Shown: one piece after another, positions 34,194 through 53,800 of the stretch | Numbering within the stretch: the stretch's first letter is position 1 | How the letters are laid out: each line of letters begins with the position of its first letter | NCBI GenBank assembly: GCA_036925085.1 | Contig: JAUPFP010000044.1 | Coordinates: 186,001-250,000, forward strand | DNA: 64,000 bases | Source: Brachycybe producta | Lineage: Eukaryota > Arthropoda > Diplopoda > Playtdesmida > Andrognathidae | Direction of reading: 5' to 3' | Notes under the pieces: model-generated | What the model was told of the DNA's origin: nothing | The model's database searches: none | The model's input: the letters and a program-made list of their open reading frames with translations, nothing else | Position numbers and translations under genes: made by a program

Positions 34194-34352
34194 ACAGGCA
34201 ACCCGCCCTTTTATGAGCGTCATCAATTTCTAATTGGTTAGTTACTTGGTCACATGCCCCGACAGTTACAATTTGTAATTGGTTGACATTTCATATTACG
34301 CTCATAAAAGGACGGCGAAAACGAAAAGTTAGTGCTGTGCAAAGATGCCTGT
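34194..34352. mobile_element. ACAGGCA-family MITE
   Basis: Ends ACAGGCAAC and TGCCTGT, with inner CCGCCCTTTTATGAGCGTCA and TCATAAAAGGACGG arms. Confidence 0.8.
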
Positions 34353-34360
34353 AAGACCTA

Positions 34361-34558
34361 ACAGGCAACTCAAACAAAGTAAAACATACAGTCGTTTTCA
34401 CCGCCCCTTTTATTAGGACCAGCAACTTCTAACTGGTTTGTTATGTGGTCTGACGTCACATGCCCCATCCTTTTCAATTTCCAATTGGTTGTTATTTGGT
34501 CTGACGCTCATAAAAGGGCGGGGCAAATGACTGTATCTCCCTGTCTTTACGTGCCTGT
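34361..34558. mobile_element. ACAGGCA-family MITE, second of a pair
   Basis: Starts 8 bp after the previous copy. Ends ACAGGCAACTC and GTGCCTGT, inner CCGCCCCTTTTATTAGGACC and CTCATAAAAGGGCGGGGC. Confidence 0.8.
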
Positions 34559-34727
34559 GTCAGACCTGTGGATATCTATGGATATAGACTAGCTACAATA
34601 TAAGTGGTAACATTTTCTTATTTTTTTTTTCCAATTTTAAATTTTACAATTATAAGGGCCCTTTAGGTCCTCTTGAGCCCTTTTCAAATTGTTTCAGGTC
34701 TTACGTCAAGGCTGGTAGAGAGAAGAA

Positions 34728-34863
34728 TCTAACCTAACCCAACACTAATCCAGTAACCTAACCTAATCTAACCCACTAACCAACCAACCCAACACTAACT
34801 CACTAACCTAACCCAACACTAACCCACTAACCTAACCCAACACTAACCCACTAACCCAACACT
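34728..34863. repeat. CCTAACCC-rich tandem array
   Basis: Imperfect repeats of CTAACCTAACCCAACACTAA / CCCACTAA, period near 19-24 bp. The composition resembles C-strand telomere repeats such as the arthropod CCTAA, but it is not a pure telomere array. Confidence 0.8.
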
Positions 34864-35114
34864 TTATACATAGACTCTATGTAATAGTTGATTATAGCGC
34901 CCCTGTCTTCAAACATTTCAACCATTAATTAAAAAAGTTCTATGTTAAAAATCCTATACCTTCAAAAAAAGTTTTTGCTTTTTGGAAAAATTTTTTTAAT
35001 GGAGACGGTGGCTCCATCTACTTTGGCTGAATTTTTTTAATTTTTTTTTAGGAAACATTCAAGGATGGGAAGGTTCCTAAGTATAATTTATTAGCTGGGC
35101 TGTTGCAGTTGTCT

Positions 35115-35345
35115 GTATAGCTGAAGTGTTAGCATCACTGCCTTCTGAACTGGTGTTCAGGGGTTCAAGCCTCTGTGGTGGTTGTTAGTTTTTTATGTTT
35201 TTCTATTTTTAAAATAAACTTGAATATATTGTTAAAATTCTGTCATGTGCAATTGGCGGGGTAGCTTAGATGATTAAAGCATCTAGCCCTGAGCCTATGG
35301 TGTGGAGAGTTCAAACCCCACTTGTGGTCCTTGCCTTTCTGAAAG
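35115..35345 (+). repeat. Two tRNA-like stretches (possible SINE or tRNA pseudogenes)
   Basis: The first has an A-box-like TAGCTGAAGTGTTAGCATC and a B-box-like GGGGTTCAAGCC near 35160. The second, near 35256-35335, has GGTAGCTTAGATGATTAAAG CA and GAGTTCAAACCCC, with a GGCGGGG / CCTTGCC closing helix and a GCTT / AAGC D stem. Neither folds into a full cloverleaf, since the anticodon stems fail. Confidence 0.35.
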
Positions 35346-35454
35346 TGTTGGAAAAATTATGACAGGAGAAGCTGCAGCAATGTGGACAGTGGACTCTAGT
35401 GGGATTTGAGACCTAGACTTAAATTTTTAAAGTTTGTTCTGTAGCCAGCAATGA

Positions 35455-35785
35455 GGTATCGATATTTCGATATATTTCTAACTGTGTTTACATCGATAAT
35501 AACTTGATACCTCGAATGAATATATCGATACTTTTTTCGATATATAGAGATGAAGTAAGTCATTTCCAATGTATTTTAATCTGTTCTTTTGTTAATTACA
35601 AGTTTTTTTTGTAATTTTAGGTCTCTACCTCAGAAAAAAAAGACTTTTTATTGCTGCTTTAAACTCAGTGAGGTCTAAAACGTAAACATTTGTTGAAAAA
35701 GATATCGATGTATTGGTATGTGTAAAGATATATCGATTGATACGATATATTGTTTACGATATATCAGAAACCGATATATCGATGT
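35455..35785. repeat. ATATCGAT-rich repeat, possible inverted-repeat element
   Basis: Many copies of (A)TATCGAT(A) across about 330 bp, starting GTATCGATATTTCGATATAT and ending CGATATATCGATG in opposite sense. Function unknown. Confidence 0.5.
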
Positions 35786-36226
35786 TTTTCATTCGAATTG
35801 GCATCTCTTAATTTCAGACTAGAATAATGTGCTTTTAATATATTACAGTATGTGGATTTCTGACAAAAATGCATCTTTTTTGTTTCATTTAAAGTAGATA
35901 AACGTTTCTTTAAGAAGCAAAGAAAGTAACATCTTAGTTCTATGATGAAACTTAATACATAAACGTCCTTCAGGGTCTTTGCAATATGGCCGATAAGCCA
36001 CACCCCCTGCATTTCCATCTCCTATAATTTGGCTTCACCATAGCCTCCTTCTCAAGGAGGCTATAAAGAGGCTGATGACTTCGCTCAAGGAGGTTAGAAT
36101 AAGCTTCCCGCTCCTAGAAGGGACTCAAAAGAGGCTATTTTTGTTCACGACACCGAGTGACCGCCATAATTGAATTTTGTTGTTGTGTTTTCTGTTGTTT
36201 TTTACGGTCGTGCGATTGATTTTACG

Positions 36227-45222
<8,996 letters not shown>

Positions 45223-46193
45223 GCTTAACTTGTTATAAGAAAAACAATTTTATATTTTCAAAGTTTAAAACATTTTTTTTTCTTCAAAAAGCGTAACTTT
45301 CAAAGTTTGTGAAATTTGATTAATTTTTTCGTGTCTCATTTTTATTTACACCCGGTTTTCAAATATTTATATAATTTCCTATTTGTGTGTATGATTTATT
45401 TTTACATTCAAATACAATCAAAAATGAAATTTATTTAAATAGGCTTTAATTACAACATGTAACTTTTTAAAATAATTTGGTTTTAGCATGATATATAGAG
45501 GTAGCTCAACTACAATTTAAGAGAAAGATGTTGTAGTGAGTATTAATTGCATAGCCTTTTTTGTTTCTGTTGTACTTGTTATATTTTCTTTTTTTATAAA
45601 AAGAATCTTTAGCCTCTTTTCTAAGGCTTTCTGCTGATTTTTTTTGTATTTTTATTAAATCATGATTAAAGAATTTAGCTGTAAGTAGAGGTGGCGTCAT
45701 CTATTGGACGTATTTAACTCTGTTACATATGCAAGTTGAGCTACCTTTATATAAGGGCCTTAAAAGCCAAGTAGGATAAGTGACATTTTTTTCTAAAATA
45801 AAACAGAAAGTACCACCATATTTTGACAATGAAACGGTAAAGAATTTGATGAACAAGAAGAATGAAAAAGCTGTTCATTTGCTGCTTATAACGTGTTGAA
45901 ACGAAGTCTTTTTTTTACGTTTTTGTACTTTGATCTTGGGAACGTTTATTTTTGTCACTTATTTCTCTTGGCTTTCTAACCCTTTCATTTATCGTAGATT
46001 TTAAAGATGTTTTTATTTTTCGACAATAGATGGCAATACTGTTTCCGTGATTGTTTACATATGACGTCACTGGTTGCTACGTAACCTATGTTACTTGTAA
46101 AGATCGTATTGGGCCACGTGTTTCTTTCGTTTTCTGTCATATTTTAGTTTAGTAGGTTTTTTTTTAAACAAAATTCTCATTGTTGTTTGAAAA
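45223..46193. other. SHCBP1 / RHBDD1 spacer
   Basis: SHCBP1 3'UTR and RHBDD1 promoter. It contains an inverted-repeat element at 45492-45756. No coding exon was recognised. Confidence 0.6.
45492..45756. mobile_element. MITE with AGAGGTAGCTCAACT termini
   Basis: Left TATATAGAGGTAGCTCAACT; right AGTTGAGCTACCTTTATATA. The right terminus recurs (GAGTTGAGCTACCTCTATGT) just upstream of all three RNase P-like genes. Confidence 0.7.
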
Positions 46194-48864
46194 ATGCCGC
46201 GAGAAAGGAGACCTTTAGGTATCGGACTGATGTTACTTGCTTCGCAGTTATTTAACGTTGGATTTTCAAATATTCCTAACGTGACTTTGTTTTGTATATT
46301 GGCTCAGGTGAGTGTTGCGCGTTTTCATAGATTTCTGTAGATTTTTTTTGTTCGTTTTCTGCTAATTTTCTGCGAGTTTCTTTTAGATTTTATGCAAGGT
46401 TTGTGCAAATGTGTAACAGGCCTTTTGAAGTTTTTTTTTTTTTGGAAGCTTCCTGAAATTTCGCAATCTTCTTGTAGTTTCCTGTTGAGGCTGTAATTGG
46501 TCTTATTGAAGCCTATAGACACACTCCAAGAGTTTCCACGAGACACGTGGTCAATTTTACAGGTTTCCAAAGTTGCTCAAGTTTTTCTAGCAACCTGTAA
46601 ACGGCAATTCGAAACGTCATGAATTTACCTTAATGCCTGAAGAACGTATTAAGGAATAAGCCCAATTTTTCCAGAAGAATTCTTTTAGATTCTTCTATAG
46701 AAGATGACTTTAAAGAACCCCAAAAGGTGGTTAGCAGAATGGACCTTTTTAAGATCAATGGCCTTTAAGAGCCTAGATCCACGTCCGTCTTGTTGTTCTG
46801 AGCAGACGACAGCGAGACAAATGTGTTCTTATATGGTGTTACTAAAAGTCTAAAACTGCAAGAAATCGCCTCACAATCGCTCAATTAAAATACAGTAAAG
46901 CGCAAAATGCAATAAAAAGTATTGTTCTTCATGTGCTCGATTTATATAATTTTTTAAAAGGTCCTTCTATTTTTAAACAAGGTTCAAAGTCGTTCGTTTT
47001 TTCAACCCCATGTTAAATCCCATTGGCCCCAAAACCGTCCCACAAACATTTGAAAAACTCTCGTTAAAAACGATTTAGAACAATAACGAAATAATTAGCA
47101 CATACATTCATGTATTGGCTTCACGATGTTTCCTTTTTATAAATTTTGAAAAGGTCCTTCTATTTTTTAATAACGTTTAAAATCGTACGTTTTTTAACTC
47201 CATGTTAAGTCCCATAGGACTAAAACACCGTCCAACAAAAGTTAAGAGAACTCTCATTAAAAACGACTTAGAGCAATCAGAAAAATTAGCACGTACTGAC
47301 ACGTGTTTATTGCCTTCAGGATTATTCCTTTTTCTAAAATATAATTCAAAATTGTATAAAATAAAAACTCCTTTAAAGATTGCAATTTGCAACAAAAAAA
47401 CGAGGTTTTTTTAAAGTTTAGCTTTGTTTTGAGTTTCACTTTGGCTCATGACATTATGTATCAATATTTTTTGTACGTTTCTGTTTTAGGCTGCAATTTA
47501 TTTAGGAGTTGTTAATTTGCCGTGGAGTACGAGAGATATTTGTGTCAGTACGTACTACGTATGGCATCGTCGCGAATGGAAGCGACTTCTTCTTGCCACT
47601 TTCGATCATGCGGACGACATGCACCTTTACTACAACATGGTCTCTTTCCTCTGGAAGGGAATGTCACTTGAAAGACGTTACGGAGGGAAGAAGTTCTTTG
47701 CGATTCTTGCAGTATTTAGTGTTGCGGTGAACGTCGTCTATGTGGCGCTTGGACACTTTGCAGCATCGTTCTTGGAAGACTACTCGTACGCCAGGCAGTG
47801 TGCTGTCGGCTTCTCGGGTAGAATTTCTTCTTATAACTGCTCGTTTCTATAACATAATTAATAATTCAAAACGTGCTTTTTTACTTAAAATATGATTTAA
47901 TCTTTTAAGTTATACTTAAATTGTTTTAAAGATTTCATAATTTCACAGGTTTTTTAAAGATTTTAATTTTTTTAGTTTATTTTTAAAGATTTTAATTCTT
48001 TTTGAAGTTTATTTTTAAAGATTTTTAATTTTTCTCAAAATTTATTTCTTTTTTTTTTAGATTTTTTAATTTCATTTTCTGAATTTTATTTTTAAAAATT
48101 TATGAATTTGCTTTTTTTTTCTTCTAGAAATTTATTTTAATGATTTGAAATTTTGGTATTTTTTTTCTTTAAGCTTATTTTAGAGATTTTAAAATTTATT
48201 TATTTTGGTGTTTTTTTTTTTGGAAGTTTATTTTTTTAAAGAGTTTAAAAAGTGTTGATATTTATTATTTTCATCTGGACAAAAATGTTTAAAATTATCA
48301 AAATGAGGGAGAAATGTGATGTTTTAAATGCAAAAACGTGTCAAAATGGTGCTTTTATTGGTTTTTTGTTGTTTTTATACTGATTTTTATTGCTAACACT
48401 TCTAATATTAACTATTTTTCGATTTATTTTCCTCAATTTAGGTGTTATATTTGCTTTGAAAGTGTTAACTACAAAACACAACCCGAATAGGACAACGAAT
48501 GTGTTCGGCATCTCGCTTCCTGTCAAATGGGGTGTTTGGTGCGAACTGATTCTTATTCAGTTATTGGTTCCAAATGCTTCTTTTCTCGGTCATTTAGCTG
48601 GTATATTAGTTGGACTTTTATACACCAAAGGACCACTCAAAGTGGTTGTTAAGATAATTACTAATATTCTGGGCGGTGTTGCGACACCTCGACAAAGACC
48701 GAGTTATACTTATTATGCAGGAACAGCATCTGGAAGGTCTTCTACCAGCGGACATGACTACGGTGGACAGGCTAATTATTGTAATGAATTGTTAAATTTT
48801 TATTTAAGAAAATGTCTTGTTTTCGTAACGATGTGAAATTATTTATTTCGTTTCAGATAATTAG
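46194..48864 (+). CDS. RHBDD1: Rhomboid-related protein 4 (RHBDL4) intramembrane protease
   Basis: ER-resident serine protease that cleaves membrane substrates in quality control. Exons 46194-46307, 47490-47817, 48442-48780 and 48857-48864 (eight bases, ending in TAG); 262 residues. Family sequence is clear from the first residues (MPRERRPLGIGLMLLASQLF). It continues through the HADDMHLYYNM and WKGMSLERRYGG loop to the catalytic GFSG (Ser147) and GHLAG (His198). The spacing of 51 equals that of human RHBDD1 (Ser144/His195). It stops about 60 residues after His198, after a Ser/Gly/Tyr-rich tail. Human RHBDD1 (315 residues) goes on with ubiquitin- and VCP-binding motifs that are absent here. 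Without the last splice, translation would run to about 48836. Head-to-tail between SHCBP1 and PIKfyve. Confidence 0.93.
46950..47340 (+). repeat. Two-copy tandem duplication, ~194-bp period, RHBDD1 intron 1
   Basis: Copies start near 46955 and 47149 with AAAAGGTCCTTCTATTTTTT-like sequence. Both continue through CCATGTTAA(A/G)TCCCAT and AAACGA(T/C)TTAGA. Identity is roughly 75-80 percent by eye. The rest of intron 1 (46308-47489) shows no exon; 46320-46420 has degenerate TTTCTG(T/C)-rich units. Confidence 0.75.
47818..48441 (+). other. RHBDD1 intron 2, T-rich degenerate repeat
   Basis: About 47930-48240 is built from TTTATTTTTAAAGATTTTAA-like units of 35-45 bp. No exon was recognised. Confidence 0.6.
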
Positions 48865-50849
48865 ATCGGCTTTATTCAACTGGAAAAGGATGATGATGAT
48901 GGTATTTTTTTCATTCTCGTCGTCTTTGAAATGAAGTGAAATATTACACATTTTTTAAAAAAATATCCAAAAATGCCAAATATCTACATTAATTTTCACA
49001 AAATTTCATATAATTTTTTTTAAAAAAAAATATATAAAATTTTATTTAAAAATATTAATTTCGTAACGCTGTTTGAAAAATGGCTGTAAGAAATTTGCCA
49101 TAATTCGGAGTGTTATTTCGATCAAAAAATCGTTTTGAGTTTTTCAATATTATTTTATTTCTACTATCAGTTGAATTTCATAACAAATATAATTGCCTCA
49201 CTGTAAGAGCAAGTTTGTGACGTCAAATGGGTTTACAAGAAATTTAGGTCTTGATAGAAAGGGTATGATATAGCAAACGTTCTCAACAGTTTAAACAAAA
49301 CGGTTTTTGTATTCTTTTGTCGTGTTACCCCTTTTGAATCAGACAAAAATGACAATAGCCGCAATTTTTGGTTAACCCTCGTGACGTCACAAGCTTTCTT
49401 TTAAAGCGAGGCAACTATAAGCTTGAAAATGACTGTGAGAAATCTGTTATAATTCACAGTCATATTTTGCATTTCGAACAAAGATTTTTTTTAATTGTCA
49501 TATGTTTTTTTTATAATGTACATGTATTATTTCTAAGTACAAATTATATTTCTTGTTTATTAAAAAAATAATAATAAGGCTAGTTATTAAATATTAGGTT
49601 TTAGTTCTTGGTGACGTGACACCGAACATATGAGTCCAATTGTTGGAGAAAAGGGTGAACTAATATGGAGAATTTTTTTTCATTGATTTATATATAGGAT
49701 AGATGACGTCACCCTTATCGTATTATGTGAGGTGTTTTGATTTTATAACGCTTCAATTCTTAGATAAATGTTTATTGCTCATACCATCTTTGTATTGATA
49801 CAAAATAGCTGTAAAGAACCGGTTTACGAGGCATGTTCTGTTATTCATCGATTTGTCTAGCAATGCAACGTCACGTCCATATGAACGTGACGTCACATTG
49901 TGGCTACATATAATTCGTCCAAGGTTGGATAACGAAATGGGCCGTTTGATTTGTCTGTCGGTTAAAACAATCGCGTTCCTTAATCTTTCTGATTTGCCTA
50001 ATAATGCGCGAACGTTATTTTTTGTTTTGTTCATCGTCAAGTATTAAAAATAAATATGTTATGGTTTTTTTTCCTGATTGTTCCGATGTGGCCAATCGAT
50101 GACTGTTGCATCACATATTTGCAACTCAGATGTCGTCGTTTACGTACTTTTATGATAGGAATACATCGATGATATCATCTTTCTGAGCGCGCACATTGAA
50201 CCGTTGAGAAATTCGATTTGTAAAGGAACGCATAGAGTTATTTGGCATGAGGCTCTGGTTACACCATGTCGGGGAAATAGGCGGAATAGTGACGTCAAAA
50301 TGATGTCACTATCTCACAGCCAATATAAATTAATTGTTTGCTGTGACGTCATTTTGACGTAACCATTCTGTATTGCTGTTCGTGCCGAATTTTGTCCTAA
50401 GATCAAAACGGGAGCCTAATGGAAGTTGTATAGCGGCCTGATTTTTTTTTTTGTTGCGGGTCGATTTCCTTGTTATTTTTAGGGTGTTTTCTTCATGAAT
50501 TTCGTTAATTTACATTATTAATTACATATTTTTTTCTACGTGAAACTAAATTTGTTCATTTAATTCACATCTGTAGCTTGAAAAGCGTATTTTTGTAGCT
50601 GTTTTGGTCACTTTGAGTGTGTGATGTGCCGTCAAAATCTACAAAATCCGATCACATGACGCGATTTTTTGACGCTTTTATCGCGCCAAAAGTGTTAATT
50701 TTTACCTTTTTAGTGATCTAGCTCGTGGTAATGATTCGAAATTGTATATTTGTGTACAGATAATTCAAATGAGGCAATCTAAAGAAGATAAACTTGTTTT
50801 TGCCTGGACTTGAGTTCACGTTTAGAAAATTGTTTTCGTTTTTATTAAA
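48865..50849. other. RHBDD1 / PIKfyve intergenic region with TGACGTCA motifs
   Basis: RHBDD1 3'UTR and PIKfyve promoter. No coding exon. GACGTCA occurs repeatedly (near 49218, 49383, 49705, 49889, 50293 and 50344), partly inside small palindromes (49868-49896) and a ~95-bp inverted repeat (50285-50378). CRE-like sites or MITE arms are both possible. Confidence 0.6.
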
Positions 50850-53800
50850 ATGCGAAAACAACACAAATTAGATTCGCCGTCGCATTTGACCGAATTCGCG
50901 CCTTTGACAGACGACATTCCTAAACCGGTTGTCACATCGTTCTCTTGGTCTAGATTCTTTAAGCGAAACAAACGTAATTGAAGCGATTCCTAACGCTTTT
51001 TTTTAAACATTAATAAGTTTAAATTTGATTTGTCTTTTTTGTTTGTTAGCAATGGATAATTCAAGCGATTATTCGTCTTCTTCTGCGATGAAAATTACAG
51101 ATTCTGACGCTATTTTATCAGAAAGTATTTGCGATCGTAACATTCCAAATATGAAAGATGAAACTCCGGATGTTTCTGATTCGTCATCAAACGAATTCTA
51201 TACAGATCAAGTAATAATAAAGTTACAGATCAGTTTTGATGCTTTTCTCAACGTAATTCGGTTCCATTTTTTTTGCAGAGCAAGTCGCTGAGCAGCAATG
51301 GATCTGACGAAAGAGAAAATCCGATGACGAAAGAGGATACACGAAGTTTCACGAATGTCTTACGAAGAATAAGTAACATTCTGGATCAGAGGCTGTCCGT
51401 ATGTTTGATCTGTTCGTGCTTTTATTCATATCTCAAGTTCTCAACTCTTTAAATATGTTTTCAGACATCTCACGCTTACAAGGACAGTGATTTCAAGCAG
51501 TATTGGATGCCGGATCGTGATTGTAAAGAATGTTATGATTGCGGAGACAAGTTTACAACGTTCAGACGTCGTCATCATTGTAGAGTTTGCGGACAGATCT
51601 TCTGCAGCCGTTGTTGTAATCAGGAAATTCCTGGAAAGATCATTGGATGTTCTGGTAAACATTCAAGGCTGAAATTGTTTTAAATTTAATTTTAAACATG
51701 TTTGATTTTTCTTCTTTCTTTTCGATACTAATAATGTTTTTTTCTTCTTCAATCGATCGGTTTTCTAAAGGTGATCTTCGTGTCTGTAAATATTGTTCTA
51801 AAATGGTTTTGTCTTATCTACAATCGGCCGATATTTTATCCGATTCTACAACTTCTAATCTACGGTCTCTTCAAGAAGATCTACGGAATAAGTTGAGTCT
51901 TTTAGATATGCAGTCGGATTCGAGTACGTACGAGTTCGGAAGTCGTGGAATGGCGAGACGAAAGAATTCGGTCGGATTTCACGAGCAGAGTTTCACGAGA
52001 TCTAGGTTTGCTTTAATTTTATATTTAATTATTATTACGGCTAAAAGTTTGTATAAGTGAACGATTTTTTTGTTTGCATATTTTGCAGTTTTTATGGTTT
52101 TAATTTTTATTTGCATTAAATGCATAATTTTTGAAAAACTATCTGCACATTTTTTAATTGAAATTTGCGTTAAAATGGACGATTTTCTTGTATATTTTGC
52201 AATTTTCGAGGTTTAATTTTTATTTGCATTAAATGCATAATTTTTTTTAAATAATTTGCACATTTTGAATTGAAATTTGTGTTAAAATGAATGATTTTCT
52301 TGTGTATTTTACAATTTGAGATGGTTTACTTTTTTATTTGCATTAGGTCATTTTGTAAAAATTAGGTAGTTAAATTGATAATTCAAACTCACATGAAAAG
52401 TTTATTTTAAAAGATTTCAAGATATGTACATAATTTTTAAAAAAATAATTTGCACATTTTATAATTTTTAATTTTTTTCTCATTTATTTCCTGTTTGTAT
52501 TAAAAATTAACAATTTTTAAAAGTAATTTGTAAATTTTATTAATTTTATTTGTTTAAAAGTGTTATTTCTTACTAATAAGGTCGTTATCTGGTATGTTTT
52601 GTTATTGTTGCAGAGCTGCCAGTACGGTCGATGCTCCGATTTTTGCTAAAACCCGAGAAAGTTCGACAATGGATCGAAATAATTCTGAATTGAAACATCT
52701 AATTCAAGTACGAATTTGGTTTTCACTTCGCAAGAACCAATTGATATCTAAATGTGTGTGTTTTTCTTTTGCTTCTCGTTTAAAGGATTCCGTTCAGTTG
52801 AAGGAACTCTGGCTACAAATTCAGAATCCGATCCACGGAATACAATTTCATAATCACCGTCATCGTCTGACGACGTATCCCAGTTGTGTCGTCGGAAGCG
52901 AGTTGGTCGATTGGTTGATTGCTGAAGACAAGGCTTGTTCGAGGCTTCAAGCTGTCGCCATTTGTCAGGCGTTGATCGATTCCAGATATCTGGAACCAGT
53001 TATCAATCAAGAGAATGTTTTTCTTGACGAATACGCTTTGTATAGAGCGGGTCCAGTGAGTCTTTTTATGCTCGTTAACAAAATTTCTTCCGCGTATTTT
53101 TTGGAACTCTGGCTATTATGCATTCCTGAAAGAAAATTAAGAGAAACTAGCAAGTGTTTTAGAAACTAGGAGGGTAACGCAATCACTTAATTATATTTTC
53201 CTGTTGAAATCTCTTTCAAAATAAACATTTTAAAGTTGATTCTTTTTCAAATAGACACAAAAAGCTTATTTTAAAATATATCTACCATGAAAATACAATG
53301 AAAAGGATTAGAACGGTAGCTTAAGTGTTGTTTTCGTGTTGATATCTTTCAAAGTAAACTTTTTTGTGGACAAAAATTAAAAAATATTGTCCACGGAAAG
53401 TTATTTCGTTTTCAAACTCGAATAAAAAGTTTATGTGAAAAGATATCTAGCGTGAAAATATGTAGAAATGATTGAGCTACTTTTCTAGTTTCTAACCCTA
53501 AATAGAAATTGAAAGAATTGAATAAGCCATTTTATGGGTAAAAATTAAAAAAAATTCGACTTCTCAAAGTTGTGTAGTTTTCAAAATGACATAGAAAGCT
53601 TATTTTAAAAAATATCAACGTGAAATTACCCGGTAAGTGAATGAGTTACCCTTCTAGTTTCTCTAGTTTTACTCTTGAAATGACAGAATAACCAGAGTTC
53701 GAGAATTATTTATACGATTTAAAACCAGTTTTAAGTGTCATAAAGACATAAAACTGTAAAAGGCGAACCGCTCCAAGTAAGAAGAGTCGTTTATTGTTTT

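Larger units (their letters stand above)
33903..36226. other. AP1S / SHCBP1 divergent intergenic region
   Basis: Contains two ACAGGCA MITEs, a CCTAACCC-rich tandem array (34728-34863), two tRNA-like stretches (about 35115-35345) and an ATATCGAT-rich stretch (35455-35785). No coding exon was recognised. Both promoters must lie here. Confidence 0.6.

Noticed and set aside
35256-35335. A functional tRNA gene
   Set aside because: The D stem and closing helix pair, but the anticodon stem does not and seven extra bases separate T arm and acceptor. Kept only as a tRNA-like stretch.
48781-48836. Unspliced C-terminus of RHBDD1 ending at 48836
   Set aside because: A consensus donor at 48781 and a TTTCAG acceptor at 48856 give a family-like end; the read-through tail has no similarity. 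It remains possible as a minor form.
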